From positions 6,620,501 through 6,684,500 of the forward strand of contig OW051470.1 of assembly GCA_932521025.1 (NCBI GenBank): 64,000 nt of DNA. The letters are read 5' to 3'. Both the position numbers and the translations under genes were made by a program. The notes below the pieces were generated by a model. It did not search any database and was not told where the DNA came from. It saw only the letters and a program-made list of their open reading frames with translations. This document shows, in pieces, positions 13,258 to 22,900 of this stretch. Numbering within the stretch: position 1 is the first letter of the stretch; each line of letters begins with the position of its first letter. The DNA is from Oscheius onirici (taxonomy: Eukaryota > Nematoda > Chromadorea > Rhabditida > Rhabditidae).

Positions 13258-14878
13258 GCTGCTGTTGAAGAAGTTCCTCTCTGAAAAATACTATTGTCAA
13301 TTCAGTTTGAGAATTTGGCAAAGTTAGTTAATCTTCAACTGTTCCGATGAAATTGAATGCAAAAACACAAATTCAAAAAATTGTGGTCGTCGTTTTGAAA
13401 AGCGCGCCGAGACCCAGTCGATTGTCTACGTCTCTACCCTGCCCGCCGCACAGCAGTCAATTCGCACGTGATGCCGACGAAACGTAGTTGCGAGTTAGGG
13501 GTGTCGGTAAATACAGGAAGAGGTTTAATGGGTCTCAAGTAGTTGTGAAAATGGTCTCCGGTCAGGAAATACAGTACAGAGCAGGAGATCATTGACTAGA
13601 AGTAATGAAGTCAGTCAGCATTCAAGGAGATGTGGATCTCAAAATCAGTGATAATACAGTTCTACACTCTGGACAGTACTGTAACCAGTTCCCAAAACTG
13701 CCCTTCCAGGGCTAATGTTAGAGGTCCCTGTTTTTCGGTTTACTTAGCTCTGTCACAGAGCCTCAGCCCTAGCCTTCTCCCCTTGTCGCTCTGTTTCAGT
13801 CATCCCCTGTCCCTTCAAAGAAATTACCAAGTATATGTAAAGTTCGCGCACTTGCTTTTCCTGTCGTGACTTGTCAAAAACTAATTTGCGCACAAAGCTC
13901 CCCTCCTAATCCTCAATTAGAGCTTCAGACGCACACAGAGACTTGTGAGCAATTTAAAGTGGATCAACAAGAATCAGAGGTTATGTGCAGCATGTTTGTC
14001 CCTTTGATTCAGCTCTAAACCATTACTCGGAAAGAGTTCACTGGCAAGTACATGCCGCAAGACACCAATTTTGGGTTCATTTCATTCCTCAACAACCTCT
14101 CCATCTTATTGGCGCGAACCCTAATCATTCGAACAGTTTGGGTCCCGACTGGAAAGTTGTGTTTTAAAAGAGTCAGAGTCAGACAGAGCGTGAAGGCGAG
14201 AGAGTGTGCCTCGGTGAGAGAGGCAGCCGAGACAAAAAATAGTGCGCGAAGACGGGACACAAAAAGGGACTTTTTGAAACGAAAAGAACTTGGAAATGAA
14301 ATATTGGACAGATCGAAACCAAAATTTTCGACCATCATGACCCAGAGGAACAAAAATACTCACCGGTGGAAATACCGTCTTCTGTTCCGGATCCAACCAT
14401 GTCCGAAGATCTGACTTGTACAATTCGTTTCGGCATTTCTAAAAACGACCAAATGAAAATGCAAACCGACGCGAAAATGAACGGAGGAAGAGAAAGCGAC
14501 GCAATTATCGACTTGCACCAACATCGCGCGCGAAAATTGCATTCGGATTCGCACGACTATCGCTCTACGGTGGAGCAGTCCTTTAACCTGCAATTTAACA
14601 ACAGAGCAGAGTTTTCTTTACGTGTTTGAGAGGGGAATTGTTTGAGTTTTCAAAGACTTCTTACTGAGCGTTTGTCTCAAAGCTCCTTTTTCTAGACATT
14701 TGGCATCTGGAATTGATTTCATCACAAGAAATTTTATCAGATGTTCAGAAACATGGAAGACAGTAAGATTAAATAATTGCCAAAGTCTCTTTATTTTTAA
14801 CTTTGAAGTTGACATTGAATATCTAATCGTTGGTTTCGACCTACCGTTCGGTCGTCTTGGGGGATCGACTGCTCCGAC
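13258..14878. other. Spacer with dispersed repeat copies
   Basis: No convincing gene was seen. Positions 13704-13800 match 43570-43680 (shared core CCAGGGCTAATGTTAGAGG and later CAGAGCCTCAGCCCTA). Positions 13880-13965 match 63145-63235 (shared core GAGCAATTTAAAGTGGAT preceded by ACACACAGAGAC). An open frame on the plus strand at 14366-14629 starts PSSVPDPTMSEDLTC but has no recognisable domain. The 5' part of this spacer should contain the zinc-finger gene promoter. Confidence 0.5.
13704..13965. repeat. Dispersed non-coding repeat, copy 1
   Basis: This segment combines the two sub-blocks found separately elsewhere: the CCAGGGCTAATGTTAGAGG block (also at 43570-43680) and the GAGCAATTTAAAGTGGAT block (also at 63145-63235). 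The copies diverge by substitutions and small indels and lie in a spacer or introns, as expected for a non-autonomous interspersed element. Ends and class were not determined. Confidence 0.55.
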
Positions 14879-16511
14879 TCAGGTACTTGTAGTCCCGCTG
14901 CATCGCCTTCCTCTTTTTTGTACTGTTCCGTCCGGAGAGAGTCGCACGAACACAATCCTTCCGTCGACGTCGACCAGCAGAGCGGCACCGAGATTCGAAA
15001 TTCCCTGCTCTGTACGGTATCCGGGCGCCGAGAAGATGGTCATCTGTTTGGAGCAGAAGTGTTCGTAGCCATGCATCGGGGGCTGATGACCGCGCAGAAG
15101 CAGTCCCAGTTGGTTTTGACGACAGAACTTGCGAATCTGTTTGACGCCATAGATGTAGCCGATTCCGTTGCCCGTCTCGTCTCGTTCGATGTTCGGTTCA
15201 AATTTCGCAACAAAGCCCGGATCTGACCACAAGAGTCCAATGTAGTCATCGTCTTTTGTCACGACTGGGTTCGTCGGTCGAGAAATGGCCTCGATATCGG
15301 CCAGAGTGGGAAGATCTGGAGACAATCCGCCATGACAACATAATATTCTGGATCCAATTAAACCGGACATTGGTAAGGATGCGAAGAATTTTTCGAAGGC
15401 CAAGAAGACTTCTTCTCCACGCGGTTGGAAACGAGTCTCGACCTCATTGAAGAAGCTGTATGTTCGATTGACTCCTCCATCTTCGTGATTTCCTCTTAAC
15501 AGATAGATATTGTTCGGATATAAGATTTTCAGGAGGGATAGAAGGACAAAGACTTCTGTACTGTGACGACCACGATCCACGTAATCACCTGGATTCCGAA
15601 TGTTATTTAGAAAAGACGGGAAAACTGACCCATGAAGAGAGAACGAGTAGTCGAAGGCCATCCGTTGATGTGAAACCATCTCCAAAGGTCAGAATACTGT
15701 CCGTGGGTGTCACCGTATATTGCAATAGGAGGATTGACCATAATTAGGTTTGACTCCCTTTTAAAGATCTCCGTCACCTCCTTCAGAATCCGGATGACTG
15801 TAGCCGCCTCGTATTTGATCTCTTGTGGTCCACATTTCAAGACAGCTTCGAAGATTTCCTCAAAACTCGACTCATCGTCCACATCTTCCAGTTTCTTTGT
15901 CTGGTCTCTGTAGGAGGCGACCTTGTCACAAGTGTAAGTGACCACCACCTTGAAGGCCGTTCCCCTGATGGCAAAGAGTTCTTCTTCCTCCTCGGCTGCT
16001 GGTTGTAAGGTCACTTCAAGTTCTCGACTCGTAATGTTGGCTCGAGTCAGAATGTCGGTGAAATCTATGTGCAGATAAGACGGAAGAGTTTCACTGTGTG
16101 GTCGGAGAGTGCTCTTGAAGTAGCAGCAGGTCAGCAGAATCGCCTGGATACAGAACACTGTGGCCAGAATGACACAGGCAAAGTAGTGGTGGAAGGGCGC
16201 ATTTTCTTCGGCAGCGGTCCTTATCGCAAACTCCAAGGTGTTACAGTAATCCGCACTCTTGCAGCAACAGTGTACCATCTCGTTCGATTCCGTGCATCTC
16301 TCCCTCTCGCAGTCGTACTTGAGCGTGTTCCATTCGACAGTCTTGGCTGTCACATTGAGCGTGATCCGACAGTAGCCCAGATAGTTGGCATCGTCCGGGA
16401 AGAGCATCTTGTGGCATTTGAGCGAGTCTGAACTCTGGCAATCAGGAAGATAAACTGGGTAGACTAACCGGAATAGAAGAGACAGACCAGGAGGAGCAGC
16501 AGAAGACGCAT
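14879..16511 (-). CDS. Predicted receptor-type Ser/Thr phosphatase: activin-receptor/Ly6-like ectodomain, one TM, PP1-like domain
   Basis: Three exons give about 516 aa. Residues 1-14 (MRLLLLLLVCLFYS) are a signal peptide. Residues 15-95 hold Cys19, 34, 54, 59, 68, 69, 70 and 76, ending HCCCKSADYCN, the CC(C)xxxxCN signature of activin/TGF-beta receptor and Ly6 three-finger domains. Residues 96-118 are one membrane helix. From about residue 245 comes a PPP phosphatase domain: GDTHG (253), GDYVDRG (281), RGNHE (312), CCHGGLSP (364), LLWSDP (399), RGHQ (446) and FSAPGY. All metal-binding residues are present. The Arg of PP1 NDRGVSFTFG is replaced by Asn (ETGNGIGYIYG). One uninterrupted exon (15643-16425 approx.) carries the ectodomain, the TM and the first phosphatase motif, so the fusion is not a splicing guess. 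The intron after the signal exon works only with the acceptor ttcag before ACTCGCTC. Function is inferred: a membrane receptor that would remove rather than add phosphate. Confidence 0.85.
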
Positions 16512-16991
16512 CAGAGTTGAATTAGATTTGTTGCAACTTTTGAATACAACTCTAGCTAGTAAAAGTACTTTGAATAGAACACACTCTCAAATTCTAAAAC
16601 TTTATTATAAGGAGAAGTTCTTCGAGGTTATGTGAAAACCGACGAACGTTGTGTTATGGGTAGTTTTCAATTGGAAAGACGATGGAATCAAATCGTCTGT
16701 GCATGGGTCAAGAATAAGAAAGATTGCTCTAATTTAAATTGGTTAGCAGTATCTTTGTTTTGTCGTATTTTCCACCAAAAGATATATCGTCTACTTCGGT
16801 TTCTCGCTAGGTTCAAGCAGTGAAAGATTAGTATCAGCTCTTCTTCCTTTGTTTGTTACCACTTTCTGCTTTACGATTGTTTTTCCCAGAACTCTACCCG
16901 GTACCAATGAACAGCTGCAAGTGTTTAGAAACTCTACCCCTTTCGCCCCGTTTATAAGAGCCGCTGTAAACTCATCGGGTACCAAAACACG
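16512..16991. promoter_or_regulatory. Divergent intergenic region between receptor phosphatase and FAR-like gene
   Basis: These 480 bases separate the start codons of two genes that point away from each other, so both promoters should lie here. Positions 16690-16810 are T/A-rich. No specific factor-binding site can be named. Confidence 0.4.
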
Positions 16992-18049
16992 ATGCGGCCT
17001 CTTCTCCTATCCTCTCTCTTCACTCTTGGCCTTGTTCAATGCAAGCCACTGGTAAGTAATCAGAGGTATTCGAAAGTATTTTTAGAACAATCCACTGTCC
17101 AGTCTTATGGACGAGAATGCTAGCAAAGAGACGAAAAAGTTTGGAAACATGGTAAACATCCAAAGTGTCGGCAGAATTCTTCCGAATTCAGGCTCTGGAA
17201 ACGATCATCAGTCATGTGACCATGGCCAAGTTCGGAATTTCACCGACTCTTGAGGAGATGAAGAACGATTTCTCTAATCTGACTGCCACTTTCCTTCTCC
17301 TACCTCTTCCAGACCAGAAGAAACTCTACAAGACGTTCAAGGGATTGGGCGAGAGTACACAGACCAACCATTCAGAGTGTCAGTTTCTCGAAACATCCCG
17401 GGAGTGTAATGACAATTTAGTGGCCAGTCTGGATGCTTTGGAGAAGCGCTTCAATTCGGCAGCTGCTAAGGACATTTTCGAGGAAATTGACAGAAAATAC
17501 AATATCTTGGAACAACCGGATGAGGCTCTGGCTTTTGTCAGAACAAAGGACTCCGAATTGGCTGATGTTTGTGATAAGTTCCTCAGAGATGGACGTGAGC
17601 AGTACAAGTTGATCAAGTCTCAGGAAGGAAAGGACTTCATCTGGAATGTAAGGGAATGTTGTCGTGATCTCCTTGGAGATCAAGTTCTGTCAGAAACTGC
17701 AAAAGACCCTGAAACTCAGAAAACATATTTCTCTAGGCTTCCTTACTGACAAGTCGTTGTGTTCAAATCACAACATTCAGAGGAATACATAGATTTCAGT
17801 CTCTCGTCTACCTCGAAAGCAGAAAGGGCGAGACTGAAGAACTATCGGATGAGACTCTCAACCACCTGAAGAAGATGTTTGCCAAGTTGAGCCAAGAAAA
17901 CAGAGTCGACGTTGTCAAGAGAATGACCTGGTTCATCAATCCTGTCTACGAACGTGAGTTGGGGTGACTTATAACAGAAGAACAGGCTTTCAGTCATTCA
18001 CAAGACAATCACTATGGCTGCTGCCTCCGGCAGAACTATCATCATGTAA
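16992..18049 (+). CDS. FAR-like secreted lipid-binding protein, member A (divergent)
   Basis: Exon 1 encodes the signal peptide MRPLLLSSLFTLGLVQC and is followed by short-intron exons. The rest is predicted all-helical. Segments such as EQPDEALAFVRTKDSELADV and LKKMFAKLSQENRVDVVKRM match the helix pattern of nematode FAR proteins (EEALxxLKxKSPELY, LSxEDKxxLKxxFP). FAR proteins bind fatty acids and retinol and are secreted. The exon after KDFIWN appears to splice over 17650-17798, giving the sequence SLVYLESRKGETEELS, and the gene ends TMAAASGRTIIM. Two N-glycosylation sites (NLT, NHS) are present. It is longer and far less like members B and C than they are like each other, so the family call is tentative. 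Confidence 0.55.
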
Positions 18050-18193
18050 AGATCTCTCTACTACTAAAGCGCAATGGTGTCTGTGGTAGACTCTGTTTAT
18101 TTGTTTGTTTTTGTTTGTTTGTCCATGGCCACGCACTTCTGAGCGCCGCAGGCGCCAGGGCGGCGACGATGGTGCTCTTATTTAAATTCTGAA

Positions 18194-18844
18194 TCATAGT
18201 TCAATCTTCGCCTTCATTGCCTCCACAGCCAGATTTTCCATAATCTTGCCCAGTCTCTCATCTGAAACCATTAATCATTAGTCAGTATTAGAAGAGAGAC
18301 CAACTCGTGAAAAGACCAAAACTGGTCAGAATCGGAAACTCTTCTTGAATGGCTTCTCTGTCCTCTTCGCTCAGTCCTCTGAACCTCTTCTGTTCCTGTT
18401 CGGACAAGTTTTTCAAATTCAGCTGTTCTCCCGAAGACATTTTCTGACCAAGTTCTAGTAGATTGTGCACAGACTGAAAGAGTTTCATATTGAAAATGTG
18501 CCCACCTTGATGACAAACTTTTTCGCCTTTCCCTCCAATCTTGCAATCTTCTTCCCAATCGAATCGACAATGACGGAGGATAGATGAACGATTCTTTCGT
18601 TCTCGGTCAACATTGTGGTCAAGAGATCGCCACTGATAGCCTGCTGGTACAACAGAATCTTATCATCTGTGTTCAGAGCTTCGTAGGCGGAAAGAAGTTC
18701 CTTTGGAGCGTTTTCTGAACAAAATAGTTCAAAGAAAGATTAGGTAAACTGACGTCGGATGAATGCTTCTTCCTCAGAACTGAATCCGGGTAAGAGACAG
18801 TAACATTGGAAGAGGGAAAGGACTAGCAGAACCAGAAGTTTCAT
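18194..18844 (-). CDS. FAR-like secreted lipid-binding protein, member B
   Basis: The signal peptide is MKLLVLLVLSLFQCYC. Four exons encode an all-helical protein of about 180 aa, the usual FAR length (Gp-FAR-1 family). Key segments are YEALNTDDKILLYQQA, LTENERIVHLSS, IGKKIARLEGKAKKFVIK and LSEEDREAIQEEFPILTSFG, ending GLFTNERLGKIMENLAVEAM. The last intron, with donor A|gttggt, joins GLFT to NERLGKI, which exactly parallels GLFTNDKLKKIF in the neighbour at 19039-19569. The two genes are adjacent on the same strand and are clearly tandem duplicates. It probably binds fatty acids or retinoids outside cells. Introns are present here but absent from the neighbour. Confidence 0.7.
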
Positions 18845-19038
18845 GACAGAGTTTTCTGAAGAAGCAGTTACGAGAGACACTGGTTGCTAGGAGAGACGAG
18901 AGCGGCAGGTTGACCCAATACTAAAGGGTACGTGTATGAATGGCCTTTCCACCTCTCTGTGAGTCACCACTATTTGAACAGACGACATTGATAACCGGGG
19001 AAACCATACTTTATTCGATACAAGGGGTCAACAAAAAC

Positions 19039-19569
19039 TTAGAGATCTTGGTGTTGTTTGCGACTGTCTTTGACGAAATCCGCAAAGATCTTCTTCAGCT
19101 TGTCGTTCGTGAAGAGACCCATGTTCGTCAACACCGGAAACTCTTTCTTGATTGCCTTTCGGTCGGCTGGAAGAAGAGCTCGGAATCTCTTTTCCTCACG
19201 AGTGGCCAAGACGTCCAGATCGATCTTTCCACCAGATTGTACCTTCTGGACCAAACCCACAATATGCTCCAACGTTTTCATGGCAAACGTCTTGGCATCG
19301 CCGATCAGACGAGCCACCTTCTTTCCAATGACGGAGATCAGAGTCGAAGTGAAATGGACGATTCGCTCGTTGTCAGTCAGAAGAGTCTGCAGCATTTGAC
19401 CATTGGTGGCACGCTCATAGACGAGTTTGTCGTCGTTCGTTAGTCCTTCGAAGGCCCCGATCAGTTGCGTGGAAATTGCCTGGCGAATGCTGCTCAGCTC
19501 ATTTTCCGTGAAGCCACCAAAAGCAGATGACGAGAGCACCAGAAGCGAGAAGATCACAAGGCAGCGCAT
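19039..19569 (-). CDS. FAR-like secreted lipid-binding protein, member C (single exon)
   Basis: This is a single uninterrupted frame of 176 aa with signal peptide MRCLVIFSLLVLSSSAFG. It contains FEGLTNDDKLVYERA, LTDNERIVHFTS, IGKKVARLIGDAKTFAMK and LPADRKAIKKEFPVLTNMG, the pattern of nematode fatty acid- and retinol-binding proteins (YKGLTxEDK..., ALSxEDKxxLKxxFPxLT). It is a close paralogue of 18194-18844, sharing motif order and the C-terminal GLFTN block. Intron loss, or duplication through RNA, would explain the missing introns. Function is inferred from the family: extracellular carriage of small lipids. Confidence 0.72.
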   Translation of the reverse strand: MRCLVIFSLLVLSSSAFGGFTENELSSIRQAISTQLIGAFEGLTNDDKLVYERATNGQMLQTLLTDNERIVHFTSTLISVIGKKVARLIGDAKTFAMKTLEHIVGLVQKVQSGGKIDLDVLATREEKRFRALLPADRKAIKKEFPVLTNMGLFTNDKLKKIFADFVKDSRKQHQDL

Positions 19570-19767
19570 TTTGTGTATTGTATTCTATGAGTTTTCCCTC
19601 ACTTTTATACTGCAAAGAAGGCCAAAATTGCTTGTTTTTTTGTGAAATATGTCTAAAAGTTACGTTTTTATTGCGCGTACAATAATATTAATCTGTGCTT
19701 TTATATTTTTTGTTCAGTTTTCCAAAACTAGGAAATCATAAGATGTTAGCGCACTTACTTTTCCTGT

Positions 19768-20315
19768 TTCGACTTGTTTAGACATGTACGCTTGGACCGA
19801 CTGGGAAAAAATTGCCTTTAGTGCGGCAGGCAAACGAAATTTAGCACGCTTTTTTCTGTTTTTTTTTGTGTTTCCCCAGTCATTGTGAACAAATACCGGC
19901 TACCACAGAAAAAAAAGTTAAGCAAAAAAGTAAAGTTACTCCCTATCAACGCCAGAGTTCCGAAGAATCCTCTGACAATGAGAGACAAGCTCCTACTGCG
20001 TGAGGGGTCAATCTGAGGGGCCAGATCGTGTGAGGCGTTTACGTTCCGAAGTTGACCAACCTGTTCCACGGAACGCCTTTACTTCGTAGCATGCTACTTC
20101 CAATTTACCGACCTCGGGAGGATGGATGCCTTGGTTGGGCAGAAGCGGGGTTTGAACTTGGGACCATTTGATTGACGCTGGCGCCTCCTGCCACTGTGCC
20201 ATCTCGCCAAGGAAAAAAGACAAATCCGCAAAAAAAAAACAGAAAAACAACGGGCTGAATTTCTTTTGCCCGCCACTTTTTTCCAAGCGCACATGTCTAA
20301 ATAGACTTGTTACAA
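19768..20315. mobile_element. Inverted-repeat element enclosing a SINE copy
   Basis: The left arm begins near GACTTGTTTAGACATG (19768) and continues through GCGGCAGGCAAACGAAATTTAGC. The right arm, read in reverse from 20315, gives TCTATTTAGACATGTGCGC and GTGGCGGGCAAAAGAAATTCAGC. The arms are imperfect inverted repeats of about 75-90 bp. The interior holds the tRNA-like SINE at 19935-20205. No transposase is present. Either a SINE landed in a foldback element or the two form one composite unit. Confidence 0.55.
19935..20205 (-). repeat. tRNA-derived SINE, copy B
   Basis: On the minus strand the sequence opens with GGCGAGATGGCACAGTGGCAG, which contains an A-box match TGGCACAGTGG. A B-box match, AAGTTCAAACCCC, follows at pol III promoter spacing. 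The tRNA-unrelated body (GAGGTCGGTAAATTG, GTAGCATGCTACG, TTCGGAACGT) is shared with the plus-strand copy at 22434-22700. Confidence 0.75.
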
Positions 20316-20514
20316 AAAAAATTATTCGGATCTTCACAAATCTCTTTTGATTGCTTTGAAAAAAAGCGTTTTATTGAATGGAACTCACAAGTTGTTTATG
20401 CACTTCTAAATATGTCCTAGGTACTCGACTGTCTTCTTTATCTGCTGGTCAAAATGAACAAAGACTCAACTACAACGGAACACTTCGAGTTCCAGCAGCA
20501 CTGAAAAGAATAAA

Positions 20515-20709
20515 ATGCTGAGTAAACGTGCGTCTTTTCTTTGCTGTGAAACCTACCAATTTAAGCGACGTCGCCTATCGCCGCCGGAGGTGGTCATCCG
20601 ACACGGATTTAAGCTGCTATTCGAGCTGGTTTTTCGGGTCCAACACAAACTTCCAATCTCTGACTGGATCCTAGACGACGATGCTCTTCCCGAAGCCCGT
20701 CGGAGATGA
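20515..20709 (+). CDS. Small ORF overlapping the start of the next ORF
   Basis: This 64-codon frame (MLSKRASFLCCE... to ALPEARRR) is rich in Arg and Lys. Its stop TGA overlaps the ATG of the next frame (ATGA at 20706-20709). It could be an upstream ORF that dampens translation of the unknown gene downstream, or an unspliced piece of it. No family was recognised. Confidence 0.25.
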   Translation: MLSKRASFLCCETYQFKRRRLSPPEVVIRHGFKLLFELVFRVQHKLPISDWILDDDALPEARRR

Positions 20710-22188
20710 ATGAGACAGCTGTTCTTATTCAAGACGACTGTCCTCTTCTACAGTCCCTCTTCGACCATTCCTTGGATGAGGTAATGATTGACGATGTCGA
20801 AGAATGGCCTAATACATCTCTGGATCAGCAGCCGGAACAACAAGTTGACATTCCACTGATACCAAGTGCACCTTCGCCAGTTTTCATCTGCTCTCCCGTT
20901 TTCGTCAACCGGTTAGTTTTTTATATATTTGAGACCCTTAGATGAAACGGAGAAGTAAGACAGTAACTTGGTAGTAGGTTTACTCAGAATGTTTAAGCAC
21001 TTGTTTTAAGATCCTCTTCGGACTCTAAACATACTTTTCGAACCAAATAGTGTACTGGAAAAAACGTGATTCGATGGCTAAAAATTGTGTAGAATTCCAG
21101 TAGAGTAATTCAGTAGTAGAACCGTTCGGACCTTTGTCACTAATTTTGAAAAGTTTTTGAAAGTTAACACATAATTAGTTTGGTAAAAATTTGTAAATTT
21201 TACAATCTTTCGAATAGAATCTAAAAAGTGTTCATTATTTGACTTTGGGTGTAGAGTCGTGTGTCAGGTCCAAGTGAGTTTGTTTCAGTAAATCTACCAA
21301 CGACATCCTCTTTCAGGATGAGGAAAAACGTGTACCCTGGCCAATTCACAAGATGTTTCAATCGCTACAAGCAATGAACAGGTCAGCGAGCTCTCCAAGT
21401 CTGAGCCTCCTGTCGTCGCCAATCAGAACAAGGAAGAAGGAGAGGGCGGAAAGTTGGCCAATCCGGCTGTCAAAATGAAGAGCAGCGTTTTCGATCCGGA
21501 GGCAGAGCGCCGGGCCTACTTGATGAGAAAACCATACTACGTCCCGTTTGAGTATGTTTCGGGAAGCGAGGTTCTTCCAGGTTTTCAGAGAATGTTTCCC
21601 TCTTCGGAGCCGGTAAGTTGAAGGGAGATAGAAAGAGGGGCGGGGTTAGAGACCGAGTGGGATCTCCCAGAGACAGACATAAATACCAGACATGATTGAA
21701 AGATAGCGAACGAGTCGGACAAAACTACATCACATAATTCAGATCTGTGCTGGTGTGCCAAGTCTTCAGAAGGCTAGTCGTCAGGAGAAGGAGAAGAAAA
21801 TGGAGGAAGAGATGACTGGCCTCCGCAGACCGCTGAATTTAGCTCGTCATGAGCTGGCTCTGAAGGAACATCATCCGATCACGACTGCTACTACGGAACT
21901 CGTAAAGAGTCCATCGGTAAGTTGAAGGGTGGTGGACACAGAGGGTCAAGATTAGCTGACGAGTGGGATTTGCCAGATACGAACAGAAATATAGCTACCA
22001 GACATTGATTGAAAGATAACGATCGAATCAGATAAATCCGGATAATTCAGATCCGAGGCCCAATCCCTAGTAGAGAAGAAACTGCCCCGTCTTCGGAGAT
22101 CAAGGAAGCTGAGATGGATGGACAGAAGCTCGATATGGCTCTTCGCAAACTGGAGGAGAGCAACAAAACCGGAGAAGATAAGAAGTAG
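20706..22188 (+). CDS. Unknown protein with duplicated introns
   Basis: No family was recognised. Exon 1 (20706-20914) is acidic: MNETAVLIQDDCPLLQSLF, then DDVEEWPNTSLDQQPEQQ. The phase-2 donor CG|gttagt fits an acceptor ctacaag near 21372, which opens a frame reading NEQVSELSKSEPPVV and then FDPEAERRAYLMRKPYYVPF. Two more exons follow, starting ICAGVPSLQK and IRGPIPSREE, and the gene ends SNKTGEDKK (stop 22186-22188). A different frame (SSPSLSLLSSPIRTRKKER) is also open across 21317-21477, so the second exon's frame is uncertain. The last two introns are copies of one another. The protein looks mostly disordered and charged. Confidence 0.5.
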
Positions 22189-22433
22189 GATCTGAGGTAA
22201 AGAAGTATCAAGATTGGACCCTGTAAAAAATAAAAACTCACGCAAAACACTTTCCTTTCCAGTTCTCTTGTATCGTAGGCTTGAATATTTTATAGATTGT
22301 CTAACAGCAAAAATCTTTGGTGATTTTCATTCAGTAGTATCTCTCCAAGGGTTCGTATTCTTTTTTTGTCAATACGGGTTCTTTGCTTATACAAGGTTTT
22401 CAATGGGGTTTCTCCGCAGCTACGTGTAAGAAG

Positions 22434-22700
22434 CGAGATGGCGCAATGGCAGGTGACACCGCGTCAGTCTAAAGGGTCCCAAGAGTTCAAAACCCCGCTT
22501 CGGCCCAACCAAGGCTTCCATCCTTCCGAGGTCGGTAAATTGGTAGTAGCTTGCTACGGAGTAAAGGCGTTGCCAGAAAAGTCGAGGCAGCTTCGGAACG
22601 TTAATGCCTACCGCAACCTGGCCACTCAGGAAGCACCCGCAGCCCATGAGTCTCTTCGGAACTCAGGCTTGAGTCGGGAAGAAACTTTACTACGTCTTCT
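22434..22700 (+). repeat. tRNA-derived SINE, copy A
   Basis: The A box TGGCGCAATGG (22438 region) and a B-box-like AGTTCAAAACCCC lie about 45 nt apart in a tRNA-like head. The body follows (GAGGTCGGTAAATTG, GTAGCTTGCTACG, CTTCGGAACGTTAA). It is collinear with the minus-strand copy at 19935-20205, about 2.3 kb away. Confidence 0.75.
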
Positions 22701-22900
22701 CAATAATAGGTAGATGTTTTAGGGTATGGCGGACAATGAGTTTTCGAAGAGGTTCTAGGGTTTTAGGATTTCTTTTGAGCGCAACCCACAGTTCGCCAAA
22801 GCAGGCACTTTAACGGACTGTGTCCTTCTTGTGGGTCCCGCCGCGATTGAACGACTTCGACAGCGAGAATTCAAATTTCGAAGTTTTGGCTTAAAAATTT

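Noticed and set aside
14366-14629. Plus-strand ORF starting in PSSVPDPTMSEDLTC
   Set aside because: It has no domain, no splice signals linking it to a gene and only chance length. It is mentioned in the spacer note but not called as a gene.
16241-16441. Second open frame over the ectodomain exon of the receptor phosphatase (FRLAQMPQDALPGRC)
   Set aside because: It is open by chance. The cysteine-rich frame continues into the phosphatase, and splicing with the ttcag acceptor gives an intact protein.
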